From NCBI GenBank assembly GCA_949317995.1, contig OX439036.1, forward strand, positions 25,813,854 through 25,877,853: a stretch of 64,000 nucleotides of DNA, written 5' to 3'. This DNA is from Acholoe squamosa. Its lineage: Eukaryota > Annelida > Polychaeta > Phyllodocida > Polynoidae. The notes under the pieces were generated by a model, which was given only the letters and a program-made list of their open reading frames with translations, did no database searches and had not been told where the DNA came from. The position numbers and the translations under genes were made by a program. Shown here piece by piece: positions 1 through 13,323 of this stretch (position 1 is its first letter; each line of letters starts with the position of its first letter).

Positions 1-2670
1 AATTGCCCCAAAAAGTGGGGGCAGTTTTGTTGCCGCTGGGTGGATGGAGGTGGACTTTTATCTCCTGCTGATAAGATAAGGCAGTGCTTGTACAAACATT
101 CTCACACTGGCTTAATAAAGCCCTTATTATTAAGGAATGTATCATAATGGTGGACACCAAACCTGTCCAGAGTTCATAAGGAGCAGAAGCTGAACACACA
201 CATATGAAGCACAAATCTGTAAGTTGTGTACAGAGGGAGATAAACAACAAAAAGCAAATACATACCTTAATACAACTATTAAAGTTAGTGTGAAAATTTG
301 ACTAATGCCTGGAGCCTAAAGGATGAGAGTGGCTTTGAAAATTTACATGTATTACTTTTTTTTCTATTTTATATGAGACATTTTGTAAATCTGAGAGCAG
401 GTAAGCAGAAAGGATAGCCCATGGAAGGGGCATGAAGAAGGGGATGACTTATCTGAGTTGCTATGGAAACCAGAAGAGGGGATGCACATGGGGGTGGGAA
501 CAGTCACTCTCAGAACTTCAGCTGACTGTGCTCTGGTATGGGGTGTCAATGTGTTAGACCGTGGGCCACCGTAGACCCCCCTGCACCCACCCCCCCCCCC
601 CGGATTTTTTCAGGCATATATTTTCAGGAACCTGACCCTATGAGCTATTGGAATCCGCTTATCTGCACTTTGTTCACGGGTGGCTGTGACTGTGAGGCAC
701 TGCTAAACATCACTATAGTCAAATAAACAAGAAAAATTACTTAGAATCAATGTTTGCTTAATATCTACATAACTATTCCAAAAAAAAAGCATATTATACA
801 ACAGGGATACTGTTAATAGTCAAAGTAATCAGGTGATAATGTACACTTGTCATAAATGATAACGTAAAACCCTGTATAAGTTGCCTAATCCCCCATGCAG
901 GGGCCCAAAGTTCGCCCATATAGTGAAAATACAGCCCAAATTGAGACTTTCAGAATCCTAAACAAAACTCATCTTATACTCATGAAAGTGGTCAAAAGTA
1001 TTCATCTGAGACCTAAAAAGACACTTAGAAGTCATCTAGTTGTGATTATATAGGTATTACCTGCCTTGGTGAAGGGGGTCGGCCTTGGTAATATACTGAT
1101 AAGTCAGGCATTTTTGAGGTTTCTCCTCATTTAAAACCCAGTGTTTCTTCTGCTATAGTACATCAGAATGAGATCAGATTAGGAAATGCAGACCACATTA
1201 GAACCTCTTAGAACCTTCCTTTTTACCTTTGAACCCCCACCCCAGGTGTCTCCCCTTCGCCCCGCTCCCCACCACTTTCCCATGAAACCCCATACAATTG
1301 CAATTGGTGTGATATGATATGCATTGAATACGTTGTATCACCAACACTCTCTTCTCCCAGATATTTTGTACTCATTTGAGTGGCAAATGGTAAAACTTTA
1401 GACAGATTCTCCCCCTCCCCCACTCTTCTACAAAGTCTAAGGTATGTTGGTCAGGGGGGGGGGCAACCTTCTACCTACTTATACCTTCCATTGCTGCACC
1501 AGAGAAAAACTATTATTTGCCTTTTAAGGACTACTGATGGCTGGAGGCAGCACCTAAAACCCCTTGATAAACTATTGCTGCCTCATGGCAGCACCACAGG
1601 GTTGCTTACCTCTTTCGAGATGGCTCCATTTTTGTGAAATGTCCCTAGAATATGGCAGATTGAGGTCCTAGGCCATGTCTTATTGATTCACTGGGTTAGA
1701 CTGATCATAGAGAAACAATCAGTATATACAATGTGTTCCAAGTTGATTGATTTGAAATCTGTATTTCATTTCCTTTCATACAATACCATGATCTCATGCA
1801 TTACAAACAATTATTGATGGTATCCAGGATAATGGCATTATATACTTTAAATGTCATCCTCTTAGTGCATTAATGCACTGGACGTATTCTAACTGGTAGT
1901 CATTAATGCACTAGCTGGCTGGAAAGAGTTAAGGGCAGCATTACATCATGCCTCCTAATATCAGAGTGCTTGTCAGCAAAGTAAAAGATTTTGTTGAAAT
2001 TGTACATTTGATACTCAATAAACATTATTTTAGAGCAGTATATTATGCCCATTCTGCTGCCCCAGGACATAGGGTTGCAGTTAAGGCTCCAATGACTTAT
2101 TTCAAGGGCCAGTAGTTAAAGGGCTAGGTGATATCATTGCTTGAATCATTCATCAATATCTCGTAGACGGGTAGAGCATGGATACAGTAAAGGAGAGAGA
2201 CTGTGTATATGGCCAACCAGCTTATTCAAGCCACACAGGCTGCTATAACAGGCTGGCTTGCTGGCATTCCAGGCTGCAGTCAGCCAATCAGAACAGGTAA
2301 CCTCTTATTCCAGCCTGCCATGTTCCATATTCTACCAATTGTGCCTAGATTTAATCTGGAAACAGAAATGCAACATACCACATGTTTATTGCATCCATAA
2401 TAGCATCGAATCACATTTTTACTAGAATTCAGAAGGACAGTAAATGATGCAGAGTATAGAAACATGGGGAAGAAGCATGTCAATGACTTGGAGAAGCCTC
2501 ACATCATTCCTGTATTGTTGGTTTTACCATATCCAAAGTCAATAGCTTTTATGCTCTCGAATTTGATATAAATTAAATATAAATGTGACACAATCTGAGA
2601 AAAGGGGTCTTAGTGCAGGGTGCAATAAGGCCCCCTTTCCCAGTGCATGTCACAAATATGGAACATGCAA
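1..2670. other. Intergenic, no gene seen
   Basis: No exon, RNA gene or complete mobile element could be supported. There is a C-run near 589-601, a G-run near 1456-1464, and a short repeated GCATTAATGCACT motif near 1867-1911. Open frames here are short and show no family resemblance. Confidence 0.5.
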
Positions 2671-2815
2671 CATTTATCTATCCCATCATGGTCAACATAT
2701 CCAAAGCTACAATAGGCCACAATTTTTTAGTCTCTATGTTGATTTATCTATCCCATCATGGCCAACATATCCAAAGCTACAATTAACCACAACTTTTTTT
2801 GTCTCTATCTTGATT
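2671..2815. repeat. 70-bp tandem duplication (2 units)
   Basis: The stretch CATTTATCTATCCCATCATG at 2671 recurs 70 bases later, at 2741, as GATTTATCTATCCCATCATG, followed in both units by CAACATATCCAAAGCTACAA and a C-A-C-A-A-poly(T)-GTCTCTAT tail. Two units are seen with a few mismatches. It has no coding value. Confidence 0.85.
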
Positions 2816-3137
2816 ATTAAGGAAGTTATGGCAACAATTGCATTTTCTCCAGAATTGTTTGATATCTTTTGAAATCAACCTAAGACATACATTGCAAATA
2901 ACTTTAAAATCTAAAACCCATTTTATCATATTTCAACATACACTAGGAGCCAGTCTAGGCCCAAAGATTAGTATGTTAGCCTGTTGTTAAGTCAATTTAT
3001 CAATTGTGTAAAAAAGATATCATGAGATATTTCAAATAAAATTAAAAATATCCTTGAATATTTAATACATGCAAATTAGATAATCAAAAAATCAAACATT
3101 GAGGTTGAAAGGCAATCAATAAGCTTTGATTTGGTTC

Positions 3138-3412
3138 TTACTGCTGCAGCATGAAGGCCCCAAAAGGTGAACACCCATCACCAAGAAAAAACATTATACA
3201 CCATACACCATTGGAAAGCTCTAAACTCTAAAAACAGTATTTTTGGTGAATTCGATACTAAGAAAAAAAGTTTTTAATAATTTTTAATTCAAATTGTTTT
3301 ACCACAAAAATAATGCCTCTACCTTTGTGTCCTATGATTTAAAATATAAAAGGCATCATAATCATCAATGTGATATCTCAGACTAATTAGGTCAGTAGGT
3401 TAAAGGTCAAGA
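3138..3412 (+). repeat. Left arm of a distant inverted repeat
   Basis: This arm shares, in reverse complement, an ordered series of motifs with 6651-6988: CTGCTGCAGCATG, CCCATCACCAA, AAAACAGTATTTTT, AAGAAAAAAAGT, TTTTTAATTCAAATT and AGGTCAGTAGGT. The outer ends face away from each other, as in long terminal inverted repeats. The broken LINE lies between the arms. No target duplication was recognised. Confidence 0.6.
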
Positions 3413-3719
3413 TGCAAATATCCGTATATACCATATTTGATCTAATAAGTGGCCAGGGCACTAAATTCTTTTTACTTCAGCATCATAACTAAGAGCAACT
3501 TAGTCATGGAACATAGACCAATCAACTTCTTCCAGAGATAAAATATTTGAGTCTAATTATGTCAGTATGTTGACTTTCATATCAGAAATATAGGTCAACT
3601 TATAGGGAATCAGTACCCTATTTTCATGTTAGCCTTTTTTGATAGGATTTATATAAATTGAAAAGAGTGTGCTAGTGAGGTAGTCCTCCTAGAGCAATGC
3701 ACAAGACTTATCTGATGCA

Positions 3720-5265
3720 TTTGATGACATCATCATACTATGGTGTCACTCAGTACGACAGAATATTGCGCGATACAATATTATTATACAAGGTTCTGTT
3801 CTATCAAATATGGAGAATTTCAACTATCTGGGTGTAATTACACAGAAAAAAAAAATGTTCAAAATCTTAGTCTAACAATACCTAGTCAAAAGCATGTGCC
3901 TAAGTGTCCAAGTTTTTCTTAGTCAAATATGACTAACCATTAGTCAAAGTGCCCAACTTGCCTTGGCTTGCCTGATTTTGACTAAGATTCCTCAGTGGTT
4001 TTGACTAAGTATGCAATCTAATAATGGTGAGTGTAAGCTCTGTATAGGATCCATATCCCACAAATAATTATCTCATCATTTAGGAAGCATACATGTAAAA
4101 TGCCTCACATCATTTTCATTAGAGCCCCAGAGTCAATTACTCTGGGTTTCCCACAAAGAAGCAGTTACATCTGTGGATATTTTACTTATCTAGATTCCCA
4201 CAGAAAAGGTGTAATTATCTGTCTACCTAGTTTATTTAACAAATCATTAAACTATTTGACATATTTTGCCAAGCTTGATGTTATATTGAATTGTGAAAGC
4301 CTCAAAATTATACAGCACCTGAAAATCACCATCATTTTGACATCCATCGAATAGTTTATGGTACACAGCCACCAGAAAAATCCTGTTTCAAACCACGCTG
4401 CCACCTTGTGTGTAAAGGCAATACTATGCCAATATAGTTTAGTCAAAGTGACTAAGAGATCTTAGTCAAAGTGACTAAGTGACAGTGACTAAGATAAGTT
4501 AGCTTGCCTGAAACTCCGATCAGATACCTTATTCAAGATTGTGGTTGGAGAGAGAAACTGATTTGGGTAGTCAATGTGACTAAAATAAACTAGAAATTGT
4601 TAGTCACACATTAGTCATATGTACTTACTAAGATTATTTGGGCGTTTTGACTAAGTAAAGTTAGATTGACTAACATGGATTTTTTTCTGTGTATCGATAG
4701 CGACTTAAATTTCAAGGTGCACTGTAAAAAGGTTGAGCCAATGGGTATATCAAAGTTGAAACAGTTGCGTAATATTGTAAAATATTTGAATCATGAAAAT
4801 GCTCTATGTATCTACAAACAAATGGTTTTGCCCATACTAGAATGTTGTAGTTTTGTTCTAGACTCTGGTCCAAAAACCCTGGTAGATCATATAGACATTG
4901 TACAAAACCACTGCCTTAGAGCTTGCATAAGGGTGAAAAATGCCCAGGATGTACACATAAATGACCTCCTAACTAGGTGTAAAGTGGACTAAGTATGAGA
5001 AGGAAAAAAGCACTAGCATGTATAATGTACCGTTATTCACAAGATGACGATAATATTATAATCCCTAGTCATGAGCTAAGAGGGAATGGGAAGAGAAAAT
5101 TGAAAGTAAACAGACCAAAAACAGAATCTTAGAGGGGTAGTCCTCTATATAGAGGCAACCAAACATGGGAAGTGTTGTATGCTGATATACAACTGAAAGC
5201 TACTATGAGTGCTTTTAAATCGTGTCTGAGAGGAGATGTACTTGTGACACTGGGTAGATTGTGAT
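3720..5265 (+). pseudogene. Broken non-LTR retrotransposon reverse transcriptase, interrupted
   Basis: This is the 3' part of a LINE reverse transcriptase. Near 3720-3740 one frame reads FDDIIILW, which fits the catalytic (F/Y)xDD box; 40 codons on, at 3825-3839, comes YLGVI, the usual block after it. The frame is then cut by an 851-bp insertion (3841-4691) and resumes at 4694 with IDSDLNF. The thumb/connection region follows, with a VLPILECCSFV block like the VLPxLxYCS motif of jockey- and CR1-type elements. A frame change near 4990, a TAG near 5131 and a TGA near 5263 complete the decay. There is no intact ORF upstream, so the copy is 5' truncated. It is dead. The clade cannot be told from this much sequence. 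Confidence 0.8.
3841..4691. mobile_element. TA-flanked foldback element full of TAGTCAAAGTGACTAAG motifs
   Basis: The ends are inverted repeats: CACAGAAAAAA...ATGTT on the left and AACATGGATTTTTTTCTGTG on the right, each bounded by TA (3839-3840 and 4692-4693). Removing the element and one TA restores the reverse-transcriptase frame exactly across the gap, which fixes the insertion point. The interior is largely variants of TTAGTCAAA(G/T)TGACTAAG in both orientations near 3870-4010 and 4440-4670. No ORF lies inside, so it is non-autonomous. TA duplication suggests a Tc1/mariner-like transposase, by inference only. Confidence 0.8.
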
Positions 5266-6650
5266 TATTGTAAAGATCTGTATGTTAATAACATAGAAAA
5301 TGTTACGATAAGTTCATGGAAACCACTTAGTACAATAGAAAACTCAACCTATGATTATGACTTCGGTGGTGAATATTTATAACTCATCAGGCGACTGATT
5401 TTGAATATATTGCATTTAAAGGGAGTTCCAGATTTTTTTTTTTGATTTTGGTTACCCCCTCAGTCTCTAATTTCGACAGGTGCAGTAAGGGCTACCACAT
5501 TGAGTTACAATCACACACAGGGCCATACCCACTAAGCTTTGATGGAAGGCCTGGGTAAGCTCCCGGGGGTGAGCTCTACTGCCCTAGTCCCAAATAGACT
5601 AATATAAGGTACACATCATGTCTATGCGCAAAAATGCACTATACTTAGGGCAGATCTATGAATGGGATTCTTACAACCTATACTAGAGGTATATCCTGTG
5701 TTAATTCTGTTTGTATTGGTGGCAATTTATTTAGTGACAGAAGATCAAAGTTGGGCTACTTTAGTATTGTACTGTACCATGTGGTCATAAGGAATCTCAA
5801 AATATTCATATGAATGCAAAGATCATAGTTTCTTCTGTCAACCCATGTAATATCCTCCATATATAACAACATTAGGCCCTTATTTCACCTCAGGATGCAC
5901 CCCATATCTCTGCACTGCACTAAAACACAGAGCACACACTGCAGGGATTGTCACCTGCATCAAAATATAAATAGGATAATGAATGAATTGTAAATAAATC
6001 TTGAAGAATACATTACACCAAACATTAAAGAGTGATACTGTATGTTCCTTATAAGGTATTACACATATTGGTGTTTACAAAGAAACATCCCATAAGGAGC
6101 CATGTGCAGCAAAACGCCTTCTTTTACCCCTTCAAATCTTAATAACCAGTAATGCCTTTTGTTTTAGGCTGTAAAACCCTCAATAATTGCAATCCATGAA
6201 ACCCAAAATGTAGCAACGGTCCCAAGATTATAGCCAGTCATTTGATCCCACAGTCTGGTCATTTCGGATTCGATCTGACTGAGGGTTATCTCACTCCACT
6301 TCACCTCGTAAGACAACCCTTTGTCAGATCCAACCCTCGTAAACCTTTGTCTATTTATTGAAAGATGCACACATACAATGCTGGTTGCTATGATGTTCAA
6401 GACTTTTTTGCATACAATTTTCAAATGCATCAAAATTGATAAATATTTGCAATAAATCACAATATTGAAAGAAAAATCGTGATAATCGCCATAGGAAAAA
6501 GGTTGATGTCAATGACATCCCTACTAGTTGCCAATGCTGCATCAATAAGAATTACCAGTACAGGTTTGCACCCCTAATAGAACTCAGGATAGACCTGTCA
6601 CAAGGTTTAAAGTACATACATATAGTAAGCAGATGACCTATTTTAGGACT
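5266..6650. other. Intergenic, probable LINE 3' debris
   Basis: The region follows the broken reverse transcriptase and may include its 3' UTR. There is a T-run near 5431-5440. No exon, RNA gene or clear element end was recognised. Confidence 0.4.
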
Positions 6651-6988
6651 CTGACCTTTGACCTACTGACCTGATTCATCTCAAATTATGATCCCCATGT
6701 TAAACACATGTTTTTGCACTGATTCATTTATATATAGTTCCATTATTTGATGAAAATGTTGTCAATCCTAGGATTTGACGAATTAATTTGAATTAAAAAT
6801 GATTTAATTACTTTTTTTCTTAAAATTCACATTGTGAAAAATACTGTTTTTGATTCTTTTTTACACCTGGCATATCTGTAATCCTGAGATTCTAAGCTTT
6901 AATTTGGTGTATAGCATGTTTTGTTTTTCTTTGGTGATGGGTACAACCTGAAAAAAGAGCTCGTAGCTCAGCCATGCTGCAGCAGTAT
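6651..6988 (-). repeat. Right arm of the distant inverted repeat
   Basis: This is the reverse-complement partner of 3138-3412, ending in CATGCTGCAGCAGT. The arm is longer than its partner because of indels, so the pair is old. The two arms span about 3.9 kb and enclose the LINE remnant. It could be an old DNA transposon later hit by the LINE, or two independent copies of a dispersed repeat. Confidence 0.6.
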
Positions 6989-8688
6989 CTAGTCTGACCC
7001 TTCTCACTTGATTATTAAGGGAGCAGTGACTAAGCAAGTGATTGCAGGGTGATCATAAGAAAATTGATAGGTTTACGCACATAATACATCCTCACGGTGA
7101 CACCCACCTATAAATCAAGTGAAGACAAGTGATTTTGTATTGCTGATATATACTTGTCTATCAGGGAAAAGGTGTCTCACAAAATCCCCAGGGGAGTGCA
7201 GGGTTCCACTATCCAGCCCATGGACTATAATAATTATGACACAAAGTAGCCGGCCATCACACACAGTAGAAGGCACTGACTTCGGACAAGACCATATACT
7301 TGAAAAGCAACAAGAGAGTCCAATTCATAATATGATAACATAATGAGTGAAAATATAGTATATTACATCTAAGAGTAAAACCAAAAGAGAAAAAAGACTC
7401 ATACAACAAACATTATATATACATGGCCTAACCTGGTGCTACAGTGAACCATTCCGACACACTGGGCTTTCTACTCTACCTTCGTCCACACGTGACCCAA
7501 TACACAGAAGCGTGACTCTGTAGGCGTCTCACCCAGCACTTCACTATGGCTCTTTATGGGATCCAAAGTGGACAAACACACATTACACCACTGACCTCTA
7601 TAGGACCACCTTCATCCCCCCAGGTAAATAATAGCATTTTACAGACAAACAAGAGCAAATATAGTACTCTGTGTCTCACCTTTATTCTCTTATTACATCA
7701 GTCTTCGGCTCAGAATGGTGTGCCTTTCCCTATTACTCTACTTTGTCCTTTAAAGAGGGCTTCAAAGACAGGACTCCTTTTATCTTAAATTTGCCCTCGG
7801 ACCCTGTTCTATAGGCTCAGATGATCCTGAGCCAATAACTTACAAAATGGTGGGGAGTAATCAAACATCCATTTGTGTGATTTTAACTTCAGGCAACTGA
7901 ATATTTACCATTAGATCAGGCGTAAATCAAAAATAGGTTTTAGTGGAAGAATCCGAGTGAAGGCTTATAAATATGGATAGACTCAAACAACAGAAGTCAG
8001 TTCCTTTTGTTCTTGGTGACATTTTATTCCATCATATAGCATGTTTATCAGCGCCACTTGCATTACATGTGTTTTTTTTTATTATAAATAAATAATATCT
8101 AACATGGTACAAATTCTTCCATTGAAACATCATCCCTGGAACAATGATACACATACCATAGTGTAACAATCAATGGGAATATAATACAGTTAAACATGAA
8201 AATAAATGCAAATTTAGATACAAATATATTCTAAACAACTTAACTTATTAACGGGCCCACAAAGGGACCGAGTTGATGACTAAAATATATATTTGCACAT
8301 TGAAACACTCAGTAAAGGGATGTAATCCCTCTACTGTTGTTAAAATAAACAAATATATAATTATGGATAGCACACTGCAGTAGACATTCTTATAGGCACA
8401 AGAGACATTAGGCTACATACATGGTTAAAGAGGGGGTAGCACGGCGAATTTCAACATGGGTACCTGCCAAAAGATCATACACAAACTTGCGGGATCAAGC
8501 TGAAAATTTGCAACTTCCTGATTGGTCAAGGGGTAGTCACGTGACTTGCTAACACGGGTACGTCTTAGCCGTGCTAGCCCCCCATTAACACTTGATGCTA
8601 TACCACATAGCTCTGAGTAAAAGACGAATGTGAAGATTTGCCAAAAATAATGGTTTTTTTTCTTCTTCTTTTTTTCAATAATCATTGA
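6989..8688. other. Intergenic, no gene seen
   Basis: No exon, RNA gene or mobile element could be supported. AT-rich single-copy-looking sequence with short A and T runs. Confidence 0.45.
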
Positions 8689-8986
8689 CAGGGTTCCCAC
8701 CATTTATGGGTCATGGTTTTAACTGACTTTTAACTGACATTTATCGGCTTTTACCTGACCAAATATTGGATAATTCTTGGGGTTCACAAAAAAGTTATCG
8801 GCTCCGAAGCGAGGATGTTCAGGAAATTTAGCAAATTCACATGAAATCTTAACAATCACCCCCTTAAAATAGTCAACATACCATTTTTAACTGACTTTTT
8901 CAAAAAATATCTTCTTAACTGACTTTGAAATAACCTTTAAAGAAAAATAGGTCTAACTGACTTTTAACTGACCAGTGGGAACCCTG
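8689..8986. mobile_element. hAT-like MITE
   Basis: The element runs from CAGGGTTCCCACC to GTGGGAACCCTG, terminal inverted repeats of the CAGGG type common in hAT elements. Subterminal AACTGACTTTTAACTGAC motifs recur at both ends (about 8720-8745 and 8885-8970). Flanks read ATCATTGA on the left and, one base out, ATCAACGA on the right, compatible with a decayed 8-bp duplication. It is 298 bp and has no ORF. Confidence 0.75.
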
Positions 8987-11429
8987 AATCAACGAACCAG
9001 GTGGATTGTAATGGCGTTCTTGATTGGGGAGGAAGGTTGGATAATTGTGGGGTGAGTGACCGCTTTGATATCAAAGACTTCTACTATTATAATGTGAAAT
9101 GTGGTCACGTTGAACTTCCATGGTGATACCAGTGATTTCTGTTCTATTCAAAGGCATGATAGTGCATCAATTTAAGGGCGTTGTCTATGATCATAGTACA
9201 AAGGAAACCAGGCGCTGCACAGATCTGAAATTACAGTCTCCATATACACCAACTTGCCATGTCCTACTAGATAGAAGTAGGTAATGCGTTTATAATTATA
9301 TCACGACTACACTTTCTGCATTGAAATTAAGAGAAGAAAATGACTGAAATCAATGGTGATGGTAATTGCAATGTTAAAAGTGAATTACACAACTAACCTC
9401 CAAGACACAAAGCTTGAAGTTTACACAATTTCCTAAGTATGGTACACGTCATTGCTTGAAACAATGTCAAGTAAATGAGTTGGATTCTTTTATGTATATC
9501 AAGCACATTTTTAATTGTCGTGCGTCCCTGTATTCTGACATGAAACACAAAAAAATACTTCACAAATTTCATCACACGTTGACATAGAACCATTCAACAA
9601 CTAATGACCAATATAAACCCCCCATCATTTATAGACTGTGTAGGCTCTATTATCGCCGAGAGTAACCCTTGACCAATGCCATTCTAGAAAGGTGCAAGAT
9701 TATTAGTGAGCAGACAACCAAAAAGGGCCACTCATGTACCCCTATGTGGATATTCCTTTTGCTTGCCTGCTCAGATTTCAATACATTTTCTTCTATACCA
9801 CTAAAGGGCAAAGAACAGGGGTTATTATATATCCATCCTTTGACGCTTGGTGACAGACCCATTTGTCATTTCCAGCCTTTAATTTCACACAATTAGATGT
9901 GATAATGTGCAATCTAACACTTTAAGATACCCCTTATTTTCACATATGTGAAACACACTTAGACATATACCGCATATATATATATATATGCTGAAACACT
10001 TGAAAGACTGATGGATTTAAGTCATGCAATGCTATATAAACGATCGATCCATGGGGAGCTATGCACCAGCACTGCCCTTTTGATTCAATATTGAATAAGG
10101 CATACGCAAACTAATCCTGTCGTTAAGCATGTGCACAAGGCCTAAAGATCAGGTTGGCACTTGTCCTGTCTGTCCTCGGCTGTCCTTTAGAGGAAATACT
10201 CACGCTACTCCATTTATCACATGAGTTGTACTACTACTAAGCATGGCGAGCAGCTCACACATGAGGTGGACCCTTCTGGGGCTCATCATTAAAGGCATAA
10301 TTAGAAAAGGTAAAAGATGAAGGAACTTTATGGTCACACCAAGTGAAAGGTCCCTGACATGGACAAGAGGGTCTGTTGGAAAATCCCCACTAGGAAGACT
10401 CAAGTAGCGAGCAGGGACTATGTGAACGCAGTAGAGGAATTTGTGGCGCCCATCGCATCCCGGTTCCCAAGGCCAAGAATTTAATTAAAAATTTAACAAG
10501 TCGACTTTCCCATTGAGCATCCTCAGGACTTCATCACAAGCAGGGCAGTAACCACTAGAAATCCTCCACCCAAACAGGTAAACTCATGGCAAGACTTGGC
10601 ACAAGTTATATCTGTAAAGTCTACACATGTGCAGGTAGGCTATGTGTTTGTATGGTTGGAGTTAGAGGAACTAAGACAATGTTGAAACTGTCATTACCTT
10701 TAGGCTGAGGTAAAAGTTGTGGCCCTAATGGAATTCTTGAACTGAGTGATAACAGGACTTAACTCTATTGTTACCCATTACAACGGTAGTTGATCTCGGC
10801 TAGGCTCACAATAGTCTCGTAATATAAAAGACCTTTATCGTAAAATTTGACATACCCACCCTAGTTTGGGGCTTTTCCATGTTTTGGTTTAGATTTTGGA
10901 GTCAGATGACATCTTAACAGGTGGAGTGCTATAAATGTGATTTCCTAAGCGCCAGACGCTTATTATCCCAATACAGTATGTAACCTACGAATTTTACTAA
11001 TCCATTACATGAATGTGTAATCCTATTCTTTGAAAGATTTAAATACCAGATAGATAGATGTCAGTTTAGTAGATCACAGCTATTACCCACTACAGTAGAT
11101 AGGCATCATACAGTACTGTACTAGAGTGTTTGAATATAGTAATGTGATGACATTTAAAATTTAAAAAATATGCTGCATATACCAGTCTCCAAAACCTGGA
11201 AAATTTCGTATTTTCCCCCCTTATCATATTTAACACAGTCCCGAGGAGGGTGTTATAAGAGGGTGCTTATCACGTCCAATACGGTATCCAGTCTTAATGA
11301 CCCATTAATTGAAATCTGTCATGCGAATTACAGTGGCTTTAAGCAGAACGAAGGGGGCAAATCGACAAGTTTCATAGAATACGTCAGACGTTGACTATTG
11401 GCATTTACCTGTAAGTCTATATATACATA
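8987..11429. other. Intergenic, no gene seen
   Basis: No exon or RNA gene could be supported. A short (AT)n run lies at about 9974-9990. Frames near 9393-9896 are open on both strands but resemble nothing known and lack splice context. Confidence 0.45.
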
Positions 11430-11722
11430 CCGTAATCTCCCACGTATAAGACACACCTCGCGTATAAGGCGCACCTAGAGTTCAAGAATAATGTCAAAAA
11501 CATAAAAAAATCATAATTTTGGTTCTACTGAATGTATTTTCAAAATTTAAAAAGCTATGTGTAGCTAGGGCACCCCACATCCCCTTCGACCCCCCGATGT
11601 CAGATTTCCAGTTGTTAGGGGGAGTGTAAGATATCAAAAGAAATCTCTTGGTGTCCCCTTGTGGATCCAAGAAGTACTGAAACCCCTCGTATAAGACGCG
11701 CTTTATACGCGGGAGATTACGG
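11430..11722 (+). mobile_element. CCGTAATCTCCC-type MITE, long subfamily
   Basis: The ends are CCGTAATCTCCCACGTATAA and its reverse complement, flanked by TA on both sides. The 293-bp body carries a TGGTTCTACTGAATG block and a TTGGTGTCCCCTTGTGGATCC block, shared with copies at 13884, 52691-54184 and 63024. There is no ORF. See the TA-duplication evidence at 18618-19372. Confidence 0.9.
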
Positions 11723-12904
11723 TATTTATCTATTTATTTTTATTGGGTGTAGATTCACAAAGGTTTCATTGCCTGAACTGAAATTAATGACACCAAGAGT
11801 CTATATCAATGATATCTAATGGGTAGGCTTACATATGCTTTCTTACGCAACTTTTTCAAGACACTCATTCATGTTTCTTTTTCACCATTTACCAATTGTT
11901 CTGTTCTTAAAGAAACTCCAGGATCTAGGCCTTACTTCTTTTATTCTCACAAATAAAATGCTGAGCACAACTAAATTTACTTTTTGTCTGACCCGCTTGC
12001 CAGCTCCTCGGGTGTTGCCCATGCGTCACCTATTCAGTCAGGTAAGCAGTCAGCGCATTAATTATTTGCATCCAAAATATACACTTGAGCAACTCACCTA
12101 GGCTAGCATATAAACTACTGCCATCTAGCGAATAACTCAGTAACTGCACATCACCTTCTGCAGATCATGAGCAATTAGGGTGCACATTATGGAACCAACT
12201 CAATTATGCAATAACCGCCATTGCTAAGTCGCCAGTTTGTTGTGCTTAATAATAGGTCTTTTTACTGCTTATCATCAGACTTGTGATGTTTAGCACTCAA
12301 TTGCATACGCAGTATTATTCGGCTCATTGTATCACAAAAAAGAACCCTCTCTAAATGGACAAGCATAGCGGCATATCTATCACATCAGGCAGGCCCTATG
12401 GACCCAAGGTCAGCAAGAGTACTCTGACAGGTAAATATATACTCATGATACCAGTACCTAATAAGCGTGCGCTTCATGTAGTTTTATCTCTCAATACGAT
12501 ATACACTAAGCCTAACATACACTCAGGCTTGCAAAAAGGAGGGTCACAAAAACACAGGAACAATCAGTTATACTTGTATTCATATCCCTACTCCAGGCCA
12601 GATTTAGATCTTTGTGCTGCCTCTCAGACTGCAGTGCCTGCCACATGAGAAGTTAACACAAGATATGTGTAGTTTGGCTATGGCCAGTCTGTCCCCATCT
12701 GTGTATTTTCCCGCGGTATATACATGCCATTTCCTAGTGGAGGATAAGAATCGGCCCACACTGGTACCACTTTTGCTTGGCAGGTGGCGGCAGTGGACTG
12801 CTTGTGGTGCCCTCTCACGTCCTGCAAAAGAACAATACCAGTTAATACTCAGGAAAAGGTGGATCATATAAATATGAATGTCTCGTACCATCAAATATAT
12901 CGTC
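11723..12904. other. Intergenic, no gene seen
   Basis: No exon, RNA gene or element could be supported. A 130-codon minus-strand frame starting in this region (12604-12996) has no family resemblance and runs into the mobile element at 12905. Confidence 0.4.
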
Positions 12905-13145
12905 GCCTCAGTGCAACAAGGTTGTATCTGCATTTTTTCAAGTTTTGCAGGAGAGGCAAAAGAAGTGTTTAAACTCCTATAGCACACAGTTGACACAGCC
13001 TTATTACCCTGGGGGCTGTAGGCACAAATATTATAGACAGAGCTTCAATACTTTCATAGTAGGTAGATACGACCCTATTGAATTTAAAACAAAAAGAAAA
13101 CTCAATTTCGTCAAAATGTCAGTTACAACCTTGTTGCACTGAGGC
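12905..13145. mobile_element. Short TIR element, copy 1
   Basis: Near-perfect 25-bp inverted ends: GCCTCAGTGCAACAAGGTTG at 12905 and its complement ending at 13145. The body shares TTTTGCAGGAG-GCAAAAGAAG, TGTAGGCACA and AGGCTTCA-type blocks with copy 2 at 24894-25127. No ORF. The superfamily is not clear because no target duplication is obvious. Confidence 0.8.
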
Positions 13146-13323
13146 AACAATATCAAAATAGTCCAGCTCTTAAATTTTCTGTTTCATTACAATTAAATGT
13201 CTTGTTTATTCTATCTTTCACAAAGAATATTACGATACCAGTAGCTATAGGCAAGGATATGATAGTATACAACAGTACTAAACTGCTCAATATCTCGGAA
13301 CAGATATAGTGGTTCATATAGTA

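Noticed and set aside
12604-12996. 130-codon minus-strand open frame
   Set aside because: No family resemblance, overlaps a mobile element, and plus-strand frames over the same bases are equally open.
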